Positions 1-7,906 are shown, counted from the stretch's first letter. The stretch: 64,000 nt of DNA from Polynucleobacter sp. (GCF_030693775.1 NZ_JAUXZY010000001.1:113760-177759), one strand, 5' to 3'. Numbers and translations: made by a program. The notes: generated from the sequence alone by a model not told the origin.

Positions 1-17
1 AGTGCCGATAGCCCGGC

Positions 18-329
18 CTAAGCCTTTGGCTTGGATGAAGTATTGGGTGAAATTAAATCACGTACGTGGTGCGCTATCTTTAGCGCACTCACCGCAAATA
101 CCACGAGCTTACGAGCGCCTGCTGGCTTGTAACTTGCCAATAAGGCAAAAGCAGCATACATCAAAACACGGTTGTTTTGCATCAACTGAACCACGCCGAG
201 ACCGCGATCAACCCATGCCATTGGCCTTTGCCACACACGCATATCGGCCGCAATGGAATCCCGCTGTGCTGCCGATTTGGCAATCAAGCGCTGTTGCCGC
301 TCCAAGAGTTTATTTAAGCGTGCGCTCAT
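18..329 (-). CDS. YqjK-like family protein
   Basis: A 103-residue protein of the YqjK-like type. It has a charged N-terminal helix rich in Arg and Gln (residues 1-30), a WQRP segment near residue 33, and a moderately hydrophobic stretch near residues 55-82, ending in a polar tail. The molecular role is unknown; E. coli yqjK sits in the same order after yqjD and yqjE. Its start overlaps the stop of the holin-like gene upstream by 4 bases, so the two are probably translated together. It is the last gene of a four-gene operon. The family call rests mainly on synteny and architecture. Confidence 0.7.
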   Translation of the reverse strand: MSARLNKLLERQQRLIAKSAAQRDSIAADMRVWQRPMAWVDRGLGVVQLMQNNRVLMYAAFALLASYKPAGARKLVVFAVSALKIAHHVRDLISPNTSSKPKA

Positions 330-691
330 GCCAAATGATCCCGGTCTTTAACCAACTCGCCCAAACTGGCCTCAAACAATTTCGGCATCGAATTTATTTG
401 GGCACGCACGAATAAAGCCAGGATGATGCCGATGGATAAAAAGCCGGCCGCCATTAATGACAACACGAATACGCGATGGGTATCCCAGTACAAAACCACA
501 ATCAAGATGGCAAGCAGCACTAGACCAAACAACACACTAAAGAGTGCGACGATGACAAGCACTAGAACCGAAAGAAGGCGCTGCCAGCCAATCTGAATAT
601 CACTCGAAAACAACTCCAAGCGGGTTTGAATAATCTCGAGTGCAGTCGATCCTGCATTTTTAAGCGATGAAAGCATTGCCTCTACTGACAT
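326..691 (-). CDS. YqjE-like phage holin family (holin-X) membrane protein
   Basis: A 121-residue inner-membrane protein with two strong hydrophobic segments (about residues 38-67 and 74-97), flanked by a polar N-terminal helix and a polar C-terminus. This is the layout of the YqjE / Actinobacterial Holin-X family. Despite the name, no lysis role is established for chromosomal members, and there are no phage genes nearby. An AGAGGA ribosome site precedes the ATG. It lies 10 bases after the DUF883 gene and overlaps the YqjK-like gene by 4 bases. In E. coli the equivalent yqjD/yqjE/yqjK cluster is stress and stationary-phase linked; that role is inferred here. Confidence 0.8.
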   Translation of the reverse strand: MSVEAMLSSLKNAGSTALEIIQTRLELFSSDIQIGWQRLLSVLVLVIVALFSVLFGLVLLAILIVVLYWDTHRVFVLSLMAAGFLSIGIILALFVRAQINSMPKLFEASLGELVKDRDHLA

Positions 692-701
692 GCGGATCCT
701 C

Positions 702-1043
702 TTAGCGACGGCTAATTAATAGGCCGATCAGCAAGCCCAGGCCTGCTGCAATACCGATGGATTGCCACGGCTTCTCATGCACATACGCATCAGCATCGGC
801 TGCTACCGCTTTGGCTTTTGCAGTTAACTCATCCTGCACGTCCATCAAATTGGTTTTTGCTTGCGCTAGCGAGTCCTGTGCCTGCGCTCGGATCTGCGCG
901 ATACCCTCACCGCCCTGGTCTGCAGTCGCCTGAAGTAATGCCTCGGCATCGGCTACCAAGGTCTTAAAGTCGGTAAGTAATTGCGCTGTATCAACGGGCT
1001 CCTTAGTCGACTTATCTACTTTGGGTTTGTGGTGGGTAGTCAT
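702..1043 (-). CDS. DUF883 (YqjD/ElaB-type) C-tail-anchored protein
   Basis: A 113-residue protein of the DUF883 family (YqjD, ElaB, YgaM). Residues 20-85 form a long Ala/Gln/Asp-rich amphipathic helix. Residues 92-110 form a single C-terminal membrane segment ending in Ser-Arg-Arg, as in tail-anchored family members. E. coli YqjD and ElaB bind ribosomes at the membrane in stationary phase; whether this protein does so is inference. It follows the Smr-domain gene by 15 bases and precedes the holin-like gene by 10, so all four genes appear to be one transcript. Confidence 0.85.
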   Translation of the reverse strand: MTTHHKPKVDKSTKEPVDTAQLLTDFKTLVADAEALLQATADQGGEGIAQIRAQAQDSLAQAKTNLMDVQDELTAKAKAVAADADAYVHEKPWQSIGIAAGLGLLIGLLISRR

Positions 1044-1058
1044 TATGTGTTTTCCTAT

Positions 1059-1517
1059 TCAGTGCATCAGCAATACGGTCATGCCAGCGTTGCCTATCTT
1101 AAACTGACTCAAATGCGGTTTGAGACTGGAGCGGCGTTTAATGACGGCATGGTAGCCATTGCTTCCAAACGCCAAGTCCTCACCAAAATAGTACTCGTCT
1201 ACGCGATCTGAGAAGTAATTATTTTCTAGGGCGTCGCGCACTACCCATTTAATCTTGCCCCCAGAGCCGCTCGAGCCATAGCCATGGATCACAATCAAAG
1301 CCCGAATACCAGCCTCACTGGCAGCACGCACATGCTGGGTAAGGCGCTCCAGGGCCTCTTCTGCCGTTGGACCGCCCGCCTCTAAATTAATGACTACGGT
1401 ATCAGTGAGGGCCTGCGGCAAATCGGTACTGCCGCAATGCGTGCAATGCCCCATTAATGGTCGGGGATTGCCGCACTCAAGGCATTCCGCAGGTAGCGTA
1501 CGCTGGATTTTAGGCAT
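1059..1517 (-). CDS. zinc-ribbon plus Smr-like domain protein
   Basis: A 152-residue protein. The N-terminus carries two CxxC pairs (Cys13/16 and Cys26/29), which look like a zinc ribbon. The rest resembles a small MutS-related (Smr) domain, with a central IHGYGSSGSGGK segment matching the HGxG loop of that fold. The usual DLHG motif at the first strand is replaced by NLEAGG, so nuclease activity is uncertain. Smr domains act on branched DNA or on mRNA in stalled translation; the substrate here is unknown. It is the first gene of the yqj-like operon, and a strong terminator lies just upstream. Confidence 0.65.
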   Translation of the reverse strand: MPKIQRTLPAECLECGNPRPLMGHCTHCGSTDLPQALTDTVVINLEAGGPTAEEALERLTQHVRAASEAGIRALIVIHGYGSSGSGGKIKWVVRDALENNYFSDRVDEYYFGEDLAFGSNGYHAVIKRRSSLKPHLSQFKIGNAGMTVLLMH

Positions 1518-1557
1518 TGGGGCACTATACCGAAGGAATATGCTGTAAGCGCAAAAG

Positions 1558-1593
1558 AAGAAGGGGTGAGTCGCAACCGACTCACCCCTTCTT
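1558..1593 (-). terminator. rho-independent terminator after the 55-residue small gene
   Basis: A 16-bp perfect inverted repeat (AAGAAGGGGTGAGTCG and its complement) with a CAAC loop. On the minus strand it is followed by a pyrimidine-rich CTTTTG stretch. It lies between the small gene's stop (1634) and the Smr gene's start (1517), so it should isolate the two transcripts. Confidence 0.8.
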
Positions 1594-1633
1594 TGGATCT
1601 CGCCATTTAGCCTAACTTAGGCCGATGCGCTGC

Positions 1634-1801
1634 TTATTCCCAGCCACCACCCAAAATGGAGTGCTTTTTATACTGCTCTTTTGCTTCGGCCGAAGACTCC
1701 TGGATAATGCTCACTAAAGTACTGAATTTATTGATTATTTCAGATAAAAATGAGGTATTTAATTCAATTTTTACTGAAGGGCTTGTAATAGTCTGGTTCA
1801 T
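1634..1801 (-). CDS. small protein of unknown function, 55 residues
   Basis: An ATG with a good ribosome site (GGAG, six bases upstream) opens a 55-residue frame ending in TAA. The peptide begins MNQTITSPSV, has a hydrophobic-polar alternating middle (about residues 18-33, FLSEIINKFSTLVSII), then a charged Glu/Lys segment, and ends in SILGGGWE. There is no signal peptide and no cysteine. The frame is bounded by direct repeats upstream and a strong terminator downstream, which supports a real separately transcribed gene. I do not recognise the family. A short regulatory protein or a peptide substrate is possible, but nothing nearby looks like a peptide-modifying enzyme. Confidence 0.6.
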   Translation of the reverse strand: MNQTITSPSVKIELNTSFLSEIINKFSTLVSIIQESSAEAKEQYKKHSILGGGWE

Positions 1802-1815
1802 GAAATGCTCCGATT

Positions 1816-1841
1816 TAAGGGTTAATATCTAAGGGTTAATA
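1816..1841 (-). repeat. two tandem 12-bp direct repeats upstream of the small gene
   Basis: TAAGGGTTAATA occurs at 1816-1827 and again at 1830-1841, with a 14-bp period. A third partial copy (CTTAG) follows. On the minus strand the repeats lie 15-40 bases before the small gene's ATG, in the promoter or leader. They could be binding sites for a regulator; no protein can be assigned. Confidence 0.6.
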
Positions 1842-1877
1842 CTTAGATCATACCTGATTTCGTTGCAGTGCGTCAGA

Positions 1878-2894
1878 CTACGATGATTTTGCCAGCGGGA
1901 GGTTAAACAGGAGGTTTTGGGGCTTTAATTTGAGCTCATTTTTCTCGTTCATTGCAATTGCCATATACACATTCCGTCCTGCAAACTCAGGTCGTGTATC
2001 GGTCGAATTAATAAACTCCAAACGAAATAAGCACAGTAAGCGCGCCATATCAGGCTCATCAACCGATTCTTTGTTGTACAGCGCATTGAGAATTTCAGTC
2101 GAAGATGCATCGAGGCCCACATGCCAGACCCAATTGGGATCGCTAACCTCTTTCAGGGGCTTGATTTTGACGTCGACCCCTAAAAAATGGTGAATCCATT
2201 TTTGCAGCACACTGCAAAAGCTACGTGTTGTAGGCTGACTATAGTTAAGCTGAACCGCAAAATCAAAGTCTTCATTGCGCTCCCAATAGTTGCTGGCATT
2301 TTCTTCATGCAACACATCCAAATCGACCGATTGGGAAGCCATCGTGCCTTGCTTGAGTAAATCCACAATGCTACCGAACTGATCGGCCTTCGCACTGCGC
2401 TCAATCGTCTGGGCATCGGCGGCCATCACTACCCCGCCCTCCTGAATGGAAATCGCCTGCGTTCTAAAAAAGAGCTCTGCCATTCGTAGCTCAAGCGGTG
2501 CGGCGTCTTCACCCAAGATGTGTTGTAAAAAGACCTGGGTTAGCTGAGTAATAAATAAAGGGGGTACATCAACGCCCTCGCCCTCAAATAAGCTCATGTA
2601 AAAGTTTTCGAGTGAGGTCGCCTTGAGGAGCTTAGCGCGGTAACGTAACCAAATGCCGTAATTGACTTGGATGTCAGCATCCTGCATCTGGACAATTTCG
2701 GCTTCACTGATTTCTGCGCGGGGGTTTTCAAGCAAACGCTGATGAAGGGCTCGCTCAGCCGCACACGACTCGGGAATTAAGGCAAGCTCAGGCCGCTCCA
2801 AATAGGTACGCAAAAAATCATCCGTCACGATTAACTGGTTATCGGGACTAACACGAAGGTGGCGATACGGGCTACTGGACCAATAAGAAGGCAT
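1878..2894 (-). CDS. DUF6352-like conserved hypothetical protein
   Basis: A 338-residue cytoplasmic-looking protein. It resembles what I remember of a betaproteobacterial family called DUF6352: a start of the MPxxW type, then VTDDFLRTYLERPEL, ESCAAERALH, a central NASNYWERN segment, WVWHVGLDA, and a C-terminal LKPQNLLFNLPL. The function is unknown. An upstream TTG at 2915 would add seven residues, but the ATG at 2894 matches the family start better. No signal peptide or membrane segment is seen. It stands alone between the small gene and the divergent nuclease gene. The DUF number is from memory and should be treated as tentative. Confidence 0.6.
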   Translation of the reverse strand: MPSYWSSSPYRHLRVSPDNQLIVTDDFLRTYLERPELALIPESCAAERALHQRLLENPRAEISEAEIVQMQDADIQVNYGIWLRYRAKLLKATSLENFYMSLFEGEGVDVPPLFITQLTQVFLQHILGEDAAPLELRMAELFFRTQAISIQEGGVVMAADAQTIERSAKADQFGSIVDLLKQGTMASQSVDLDVLHEENASNYWERNEDFDFAVQLNYSQPTTRSFCSVLQKWIHHFLGVDVKIKPLKEVSDPNWVWHVGLDASSTEILNALYNKESVDEPDMARLLCLFRLEFINSTDTRPEFAGRNVYMAIAMNEKNELKLKPQNLLFNLPLAKSS

Positions 2895-3040
2895 AAAAAC
2901 TCGCTCAGCAAACAATCAAAAGAAATACAACACATGCGATTGTCACCTAATTTAGGGCGCTTTCGAATGTAGGTATGTTTAATTTAGTAGATTACATAAA
3001 ATAACGGGGCAATAATCACCAAAAATGTAACAATAATCCG

Positions 3041-3577
3041 ATGAATGCCTTTCGCTCCCTTCTAATTGGCCTTGTTTTATTTGCTTCGGCCGCAATCGGT
3101 GCTACCCCCCTTACCCCTGGCCTCGTGGTTGCCATCAGCGATGGCGATACCATTACCTTGCTAACGGAAGACAAACAGCAGCTCAAAATTCGCTTGGCTG
3201 GAATTGATACCCCGGAAAAAAAGCAAGCCTTTGGCACAAAGGCACGCGATCATTTGGCCAGCCGCATTTTTAAACACGATGTGGAAGTAGATTTACGAAA
3301 AAAAGACCAGTATGGACGCCATCTTGGTGTGATTTACCTTGGTGGGGTCGATATCAACCAAAGTATGATTCAGGATGGTTACGCCTGGTTCTACAAACAC
3401 TATGCCAAAGACCAGCCTAAGGAAGAAGCACAGCGCTATGCAAAGGCAGAGGCGGATGCGCGCTCAAAGCAACGGGGCTTGTGGGCAGACCCCAATCCGG
3501 TACCACCTTGGGAATTTCGTAAAGAAGCTAAAGACCAGGCCCGCGCAGCGAAAGCAGCAACCAGCTATCGCTTCTGA
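3041..3577 (+). CDS. secreted thermonuclease-family (SNase-like) nuclease
   Basis: A 178-residue protein with an N-terminal signal peptide (hydrophobic core about residues 6-19, likely cleaved near Gly20-Ala21) followed by a staphylococcal-nuclease OB-fold domain. The DGDT motif is at 34-37. The catalytic set is visible: Arg51 and Glu59 in KIRLAGIDTPE, and Arg94 in YGRHLGVIYL. The C-terminal RGLWADPNPVPPWEFR is typical of the family. It should hydrolyse DNA and RNA in the periplasm or outside the cell, using calcium in studied homologues. Its 3' end overlaps the convergent cysteine-peptidase-like gene by 13 bases. Confidence 0.88.
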   Translation: MNAFRSLLIGLVLFASAAIGATPLTPGLVVAISDGDTITLLTEDKQQLKIRLAGIDTPEKKQAFGTKARDHLASRIFKHDVEVDLRKKDQYGRHLGVIYLGGVDINQSMIQDGYAWFYKHYAKDQPKEEAQRYAKAEADARSKQRGLWADPNPVPPWEFRKEAKDQARAAKAATSYRF

Positions 3578-4065
3578 ATATAGTAGCCATACACGCAGCG
3601 GGTCCCGCCTCGTGCAGGATTATGCGTATCGTGAATTACCCCATCGATCACCGCACTGAGGTGTTTGGATACTTTCACAATCAGTCTTCCAGCGGGAATT
3701 TCGTGCTGGCGCAAGTGCACTTGACAACCCTGCCCTACTGCCATGGTTGGCACCCATTCAAAGCCTAAGCTCAAAATGTAATCATGAAACACAGCACGAT
3801 GATTGCCGTTGCGCGGCGTAGAGCCCCGCACTGCAATGTGCTTAGCGAGGCGACTGGTGCGGCCCTCAGCATAGTTTGCATTGGCATTGCGCAGGGCCTC
3901 ATAGACCTCAAGGTAGGGACGCTGTGCGGCGATGGCAATGGCCCTGACCACACAATCACCCGCATCGCCCTGAAAACCCGCAGCCATTCTGCCGCCGTCA
4001 TGGCGAACATAGCCAAGGGCTGCAGTAGGTTGGCCAGCAAGAAAACGGTAAATGCGCTTGAGCAT
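3565..4065 (-). CDS. papain-like cysteine-peptidase-fold protein of phage type, function unknown
   Basis: A 166-residue soluble protein. After a variable start it has GDAGDCVVRAIAIA (Cys38 at a helix start), and much later KVSKHLSAVIDGVIHDTHNP (His135, Asp146). This Cys...His...Asp order fits a papain-like fold. Similar GDCVVRA proteins, as I recall, are common in phages and scattered in bacterial chromosomes, usually annotated as hypothetical. No signal peptide is seen. It overlaps the nuclease 3' end by 13 bases and lies 18 bases downstream of the DUF1993 stop on the same strand. Activity and substrate are inference only. Confidence 0.55.
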   Translation of the reverse strand: MLKRIYRFLAGQPTAALGYVRHDGGRMAAGFQGDAGDCVVRAIAIAAQRPYLEVYEALRNANANYAEGRTSRLAKHIAVRGSTPRNGNHRAVFHDYILSLGFEWVPTMAVGQGCQVHLRQHEIPAGRLIVKVSKHLSAVIDGVIHDTHNPARGGTRCVYGYYIQKR

Positions 4066-4083
4066 TACTTCAAAGGTGGGTAA

Positions 4084-4590
4084 TTATGGCTTGCCCAAAT
4101 AATCCCGTTTACCAATCTCTACGCCGTTATGGCGCAATATGGCATACGCAATCGATACATGAAAGTACACATTGGGAATGGCATGGCCTAGTAAAAATTG
4201 CATACCGGTGTAATGGGTTTCTTTATCACCCCGCTTGGTCACGATGGCCTTCTCTTCGGTTCCGTCGAGCTGGGCTGGTGTGAATCCTTCGATAAAGGCG
4301 ATAGTCTTTGCAATCCGTGCCTGCAGTTCGGCCACGCTCGTTTCATTGTCTTCATATACTGGGATATCGACACCAGCCAAACGGGCAACAACCCCTTTTG
4401 CGGTATCGCTAGCGATTTGTACCTGCCGAGTGAAATTGAGCATATCTGGAAAGAGTCTAAATTGCAGTAGCGCTGCCGGATCGATTTTCTTGGCATCAAT
4501 GTAGGCCTGAGTTTTATCCAAAATGGCAGATAAATTGCGCATACTGTTAATCAGGCGTGGCGCGCTGGCCTGGTACATGGAAATAGTCAT
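4084..4590 (-). CDS. DUF1993 domain protein
   Basis: A 168-residue protein of the DUF1993 family, which belongs to the DinB/YfiT-like four-helix group. Typical features are the start MTISMYQASAPRL, a central PDMLNFTRQVQIASD segment and the end FLLGHAIPNVYFHVSIAYAILRHNGVEIGK. The His residues in GHAIP and YFHV are where DinB-like proteins carry metal ligands. The function is unknown. It ends 18 bases before the cysteine-peptidase-like gene on the same strand and is divergent from the esterase gene. Confidence 0.85.
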   Translation of the reverse strand: MTISMYQASAPRLINSMRNLSAILDKTQAYIDAKKIDPAALLQFRLFPDMLNFTRQVQIASDTAKGVVARLAGVDIPVYEDNETSVAELQARIAKTIAFIEGFTPAQLDGTEEKAIVTKRGDKETHYTGMQFLLGHAIPNVYFHVSIAYAILRHNGVEIGKRDYLGKP

Positions 4591-4674
4591 AAAAAAGGGG
4601 TTGATCCAGTGAGTTGAGTTGCTATCAGCATACTCGACTTAAAATACGGTTTTCACTTTCTTACCAAAGCAACC

Positions 4675-5343
4675 ATGGAACTCCTGCCCTGCATTGAAAT
4701 GCAAACCTCCGATAACCCAAGCGCTGCCATTATCTGGCTGCATGGCCTTGGCGCCGACGGCAATGACTTTGCCTCCCTTGTCCCCCAATTGGACTTAGGT
4801 GGCCTGCCCGGAATCCGCTTTGTCTTTCCAAGCGCCCCAAGCATGCCCGTCACGGTCAACGGCGGCTATGTAATGCCAGCCTGGTACGACATCATTGGCA
4901 GAAGCGATAGTGACCCAGAAGATGCGAGCGGTATTCAGAATTCAGCTAAAGCCATTGGCGCCCTGATAGAGCGGGAAGCGAGCCGCGGCATCGCCTACCA
5001 GAACATTGTGTTGGCTGGCTTTTCCCAAGGCTGCGCGATGGTACTGCATACAGGACTTCGCTTTCCACGGCGCCTGGCCGGCATTATGGCGCTCTCCGGC
5101 TATCTACCTTTAGCTTCGAGCTTGTCGGCCGAGCGCAATCCGGCCAATCAAGATACGCCTATCTTTTTAGCGCATGGCGACTGGGATGCGGTAATCATTC
5201 CAGAGCGTAGCGAACGGTCGCGTGATTTTCTGCAAGCCAATGGCTACGATGTGCAGTGGAAAAACTACCCAATGGAGCACTCTCTGCACCCCATTGAGGT
5301 AATTGATATTGGGCATTTTTTACGGCGCGTACTGGCATCATGA
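4675..5343 (+). CDS. carboxylesterase / phospholipase (alpha/beta hydrolase)
   Basis: A 222-residue member of the phospholipase/carboxylesterase family. The oxyanion-side WLHGLGADGNDF lies at about 24-35 and the nucleophile elbow is GFSQGCAM (Ser about 117). The Asp is in HGDWDAVI and the His in MEHSLHP near the C-terminus. These form a complete catalytic triad. The family hydrolyses short-chain esters in the cytoplasm, and some members de-acylate lysophospholipids; the true substrate is not visible. It is a single gene, convergent with nhaA, with a hairpin between them. Confidence 0.88.
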   Translation: MELLPCIEMQTSDNPSAAIIWLHGLGADGNDFASLVPQLDLGGLPGIRFVFPSAPSMPVTVNGGYVMPAWYDIIGRSDSDPEDASGIQNSAKAIGALIEREASRGIAYQNIVLAGFSQGCAMVLHTGLRFPRRLAGIMALSGYLPLASSLSAERNPANQDTPIFLAHGDWDAVIIPERSERSRDFLQANGYDVQWKNYPMEHSLHPIEVIDIGHFLRRVLAS

Positions 5344-5363
5344 TTGGACCTTCACGGTCCAAT
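5343..5363. terminator. hairpin between convergent esterase and nhaA genes
   Basis: ATTGGACC and GGTCCAAT form an 8-bp perfect stem with a TTCAC loop, starting at the esterase stop codon. No T-run follows on either strand, so its terminator strength is doubtful. Confidence 0.4.
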
Positions 5364-5376
5364 ACAGCGCATCTCT

Positions 5377-6570
5377 TTAGGTAGTTTTGCTGTGTTTTGC
5401 TGCGATGAGCAACAAGGCAGTACCCACTAAGCCAGACAATAAGGAGCCGCACAGAACACCAATTTTGAGTTGCAAGGTGTAGCTCGGATCGAGGCCAATA
5501 AACGCCAATCCGCCGACAAAAAGACTCATCGTAAAGCCGATGCCGCACAAAATGCTGATGCCCAGTAATTGCAAGGTGTTGGCGCTAGCAGGCGCCTTTA
5601 CCCAGCCCATCCGAATGAGTAAGTAACTTACACCAAAAACCCCAACGGTTTTGCCAACAAACAAGCCAAGAATAATTCCGAGCGGAATGGGTGCAAGCAA
5701 TGTATCGAGCGTCACACCCGATAAAACAACCCCCGCGTTCGAGAACGCAAAGACAGGCAAGATCAAAAATGCGACCCACGGATGCAATCCATGTTCAAGC
5801 GTTTCCAGTGGTGAGTGGCCCTGACTATCGCGCATTGGAATCGCTAATGCAGTAGCAACACCAGCCAATGTGGCATGCACACCTGACTTCAATACAAAAA
5901 GCCACATCACAATGCCCACCACAATGTAGACATCGACCCGAGTAATCTTGAGTCTATTGAGAATAAATAAAACGAATCCAGCACCAAAGGCGCCGAGCAG
6001 CATCGTGAGCGATAAAGAAGAGGTATAGAACAGCGCAATAATCACAATCGCCAAGAGGTCGTCAATAATCGCAACTGCGGTTAAAAATACCTTAAGCGAG
6101 AGCGGTACTTTGCTACCCAATAAAATAACGATGCCCAATGCGAAAGCAATATCCGTGGCAGCGGGTATCGCCCAACCCTGCAAAGCGGCAGCATCTCCTT
6201 GATTGAGTGCAACGTAGATCAAGGCAGGAACAGCCATACCGCCTAGAGCCGATAGTGCTGGCAACGTTAATTGGCCCGGGCCAGATAATTCACCGACCAA
6301 AAACTCCCGTTTGATTTCTAGGCCGACCAAGAAAAAGAATGCAGCCATCCATAGGTCGTTGACCCAAACAATCAGGGGTTTTGATAAAACCAAACCACCA
6401 TCGCCGATAGCTATCTCCCCTGGAATGGCTAAAAAGGCTTGGTACCAATCGCCATAAGAGGAATTACTTACAAGCAGAGCAGCGATCGCGGCCAGCGCCA
6501 AAATAATGCCGCCGGATGACGCATTGGAAAAGAAGGTAAAGAGCGATTTGTGTTTATTTTTATTGCCCAT
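5377..6570 (-). CDS. nhaA: Na+/H+ antiporter NhaA
   Basis: A 397-residue inner-membrane protein with about twelve hydrophobic segments. The NhaA hallmarks are present: FFFLVGLEIKREFLVGEL near residues 78-95, ATDIAFALGI near 138-147, and the paired acidic residues of AVAIIDDLLAI that bind and exchange ions. NhaA swaps cytoplasmic sodium for periplasmic protons and supports sodium and alkaline pH tolerance. The length is normal for the family. A NhaR-like regulator exists in the window, but about 55 kb away, so direct control cannot be assumed. Confidence 0.95.
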   Translation of the reverse strand: MGNKNKHKSLFTFFSNASSGGIILALAAIAALLVSNSSYGDWYQAFLAIPGEIAIGDGGLVLSKPLIVWVNDLWMAAFFFLVGLEIKREFLVGELSGPGQLTLPALSALGGMAVPALIYVALNQGDAAALQGWAIPAATDIAFALGIVILLGSKVPLSLKVFLTAVAIIDDLLAIVIIALFYTSSLSLTMLLGAFGAGFVLFILNRLKITRVDVYIVVGIVMWLFVLKSGVHATLAGVATALAIPMRDSQGHSPLETLEHGLHPWVAFLILPVFAFSNAGVVLSGVTLDTLLAPIPLGIILGLFVGKTVGVFGVSYLLIRMGWVKAPASANTLQLLGISILCGIGFTMSLFVGGLAFIGLDPSYTLQLKIGVLCGSLLSGLVGTALLLIAAKHSKTT

Positions 6571-6754
6571 GGCAATGGTTTTCCAATTAGTAATGATGCA
6601 GTTAGCCGCATGAAATACAAACTGTATTAAAGCATTCTGGCGTAAATATAAATAACCCTTGCATTTATAGTTATTGCAAGCAAGGTCAGATACCGACTGG
6701 GAGTTACACCTTAAGCACTCCCAGCAAGGGGTAGATTTGTTTCCTGAGCTTCAA

Positions 6755-7807
6755 CTACCGCTTATTTTCAGCATCGGATGTCCACTCCAGAACGAGATGA
6801 TAGGTCACTGCCAGCAGAACAGGCCCTAAGAATGCACCAATCACTCCAAACGCAATCACTCCGCCCAGCACACCTAAGAAAACCACCACAAAGGGTAAGT
6901 TCGAGCCCCTACTAATGATGAAGGGTTTAATGATGTTATCGACTGTGCTGACAAGTAAGAAGCCCCACGCTAATACGAAAATAGCCCAGCCCGTTTCGTT
7001 CTGCTGAAACAGCCAGAATGCAGCCCCACCCCAAACTAAAGGCGGGCCCACTGGCACCACCGATAAAAAGAACGTAATTAAGCCCAGCAAGATCGAGGAT
7101 GGTATCCCTGCTATCGCAAATCCAATTGCTGCGAGCACGCCTTGAGCCAATGCAGTACCTAATACACCGTAGATAACACCATGCACTGTCTCAGCGGCAA
7201 CGGCAATCAGACCTTCACCCCGTTCACCGCTCAGTCGTTTTGCAAAGACCGAGAGTTTGCTCGATAAACTACTACCGTGTAAAAAGAAAAAGAAAGTCAA
7301 GAATACCGACAGAGCCATGTCCAGAACGCCCTGCAATGCAATCCGTCCGCTGGCCAACGCAAAAGCCTGCAAGGGTGCCGCCAAGGTCTGCAGTTCGACT
7401 TTAAGCCGCGCTTTATCATGAACAAATTGCTGCAAGTAATTTGCGATCGCATCGCCAAAGATAGGAACATAGTGCGGCCACTGCAGCACCTCCTCTGGCA
7501 ACCCATCCTGAAAGTTAAGAATGATATTGGCAGTGATGTCGCTGATGTTGTCGGAGAGCGCGAGCGCAACTGCCGATATGGGGCCTAGTAATACAACCGT
7601 TACAAGCAAAGTCATTACCAAAGCCGTCAGTAGGCGGCGATTACCAAACCAGCGGTCAAGGCGCTTAAAGATACCCCAAGTACTCGTTACTAAAATAGCG
7701 GCCCAGGCCAGTGAGGTTAGAAAGGGCCAAATGACCAATAGGCAACCAATACCAAGACCAAGCGAGGCTATCAAAACGGCAAGGCGATTCGTAATGAATG
7801 GGTTCAC
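6755..7807 (-). CDS. AI-2E family transporter
   Basis: A 350-residue polytopic membrane protein of the AI-2E family (formerly UPF0118/PerM-like). It has hydrophobic segments at about 9-30, 33-45 and 58-85, a large polar loop (about 90-145), and a C-terminal block of membrane segments. That block contains the typical VPVGPPLVWGGAAFWLF and NIIKPFIISRGSNLPFVVVFLGVLGG. Family members export varied solutes, and some exchange sodium for protons; the autoinducer-2 name should not be taken as function here. The start codon is GTG with a weak ribosome site. It lies downstream of tRNA-Ser but behind a terminator. Confidence 0.87.
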   Translation of the reverse strand: MNPFITNRLAVLIASLGLGIGCLLVIWPFLTSLAWAAILVTSTWGIFKRLDRWFGNRRLLTALVMTLLVTVVLLGPISAVALALSDNISDITANIILNFQDGLPEEVLQWPHYVPIFGDAIANYLQQFVHDKARLKVELQTLAAPLQAFALASGRIALQGVLDMALSVFLTFFFFLHGSSLSSKLSVFAKRLSGERGEGLIAVAAETVHGVIYGVLGTALAQGVLAAIGFAIAGIPSSILLGLITFFLSVVPVGPPLVWGGAAFWLFQQNETGWAIFVLAWGFLLVSTVDNIIKPFIISRGSNLPFVVVFLGVLGGVIAFGVIGAFLGPVLLAVTYHLVLEWTSDAENKR

Positions 7808-7874
7808 GATTTGGATTTTGCTCTTATCAATTACTACGACCTCAGTGAAGCAATCAAGTGCCTAGAAAAACAAA

Positions 7875-7894
7875 GAGCCCCAATACAGGGGCTC
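7875..7894 (-). terminator. terminator after tRNA-Ser
   Basis: GAGCCCC and GGGGCTC form a 7-bp stem with a six-base loop. On the minus strand it is followed by TTTGTTTTTC. It sits 13 bases downstream of the tRNA-Ser 3' end. Confidence 0.75.
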
Positions 7895-7906
7895 ATTTGC
7901 ACAATC

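Noticed and set aside
326..691. Holin annotation suggesting a prophage
   Set aside because: The holin-X family includes chromosomal YqjE proteins; neighbours are yqjD- and yqjK-like, and there are no phage structural or lysis genes.
6697..6724. CTGGGAG/CTCCCAG hairpin between nhaA and the AI-2E transporter gene
   Set aside because: The stem is 7 bp with a 14-base loop and no T-run on either strand, so neither a terminator nor a riboswitch can be claimed.
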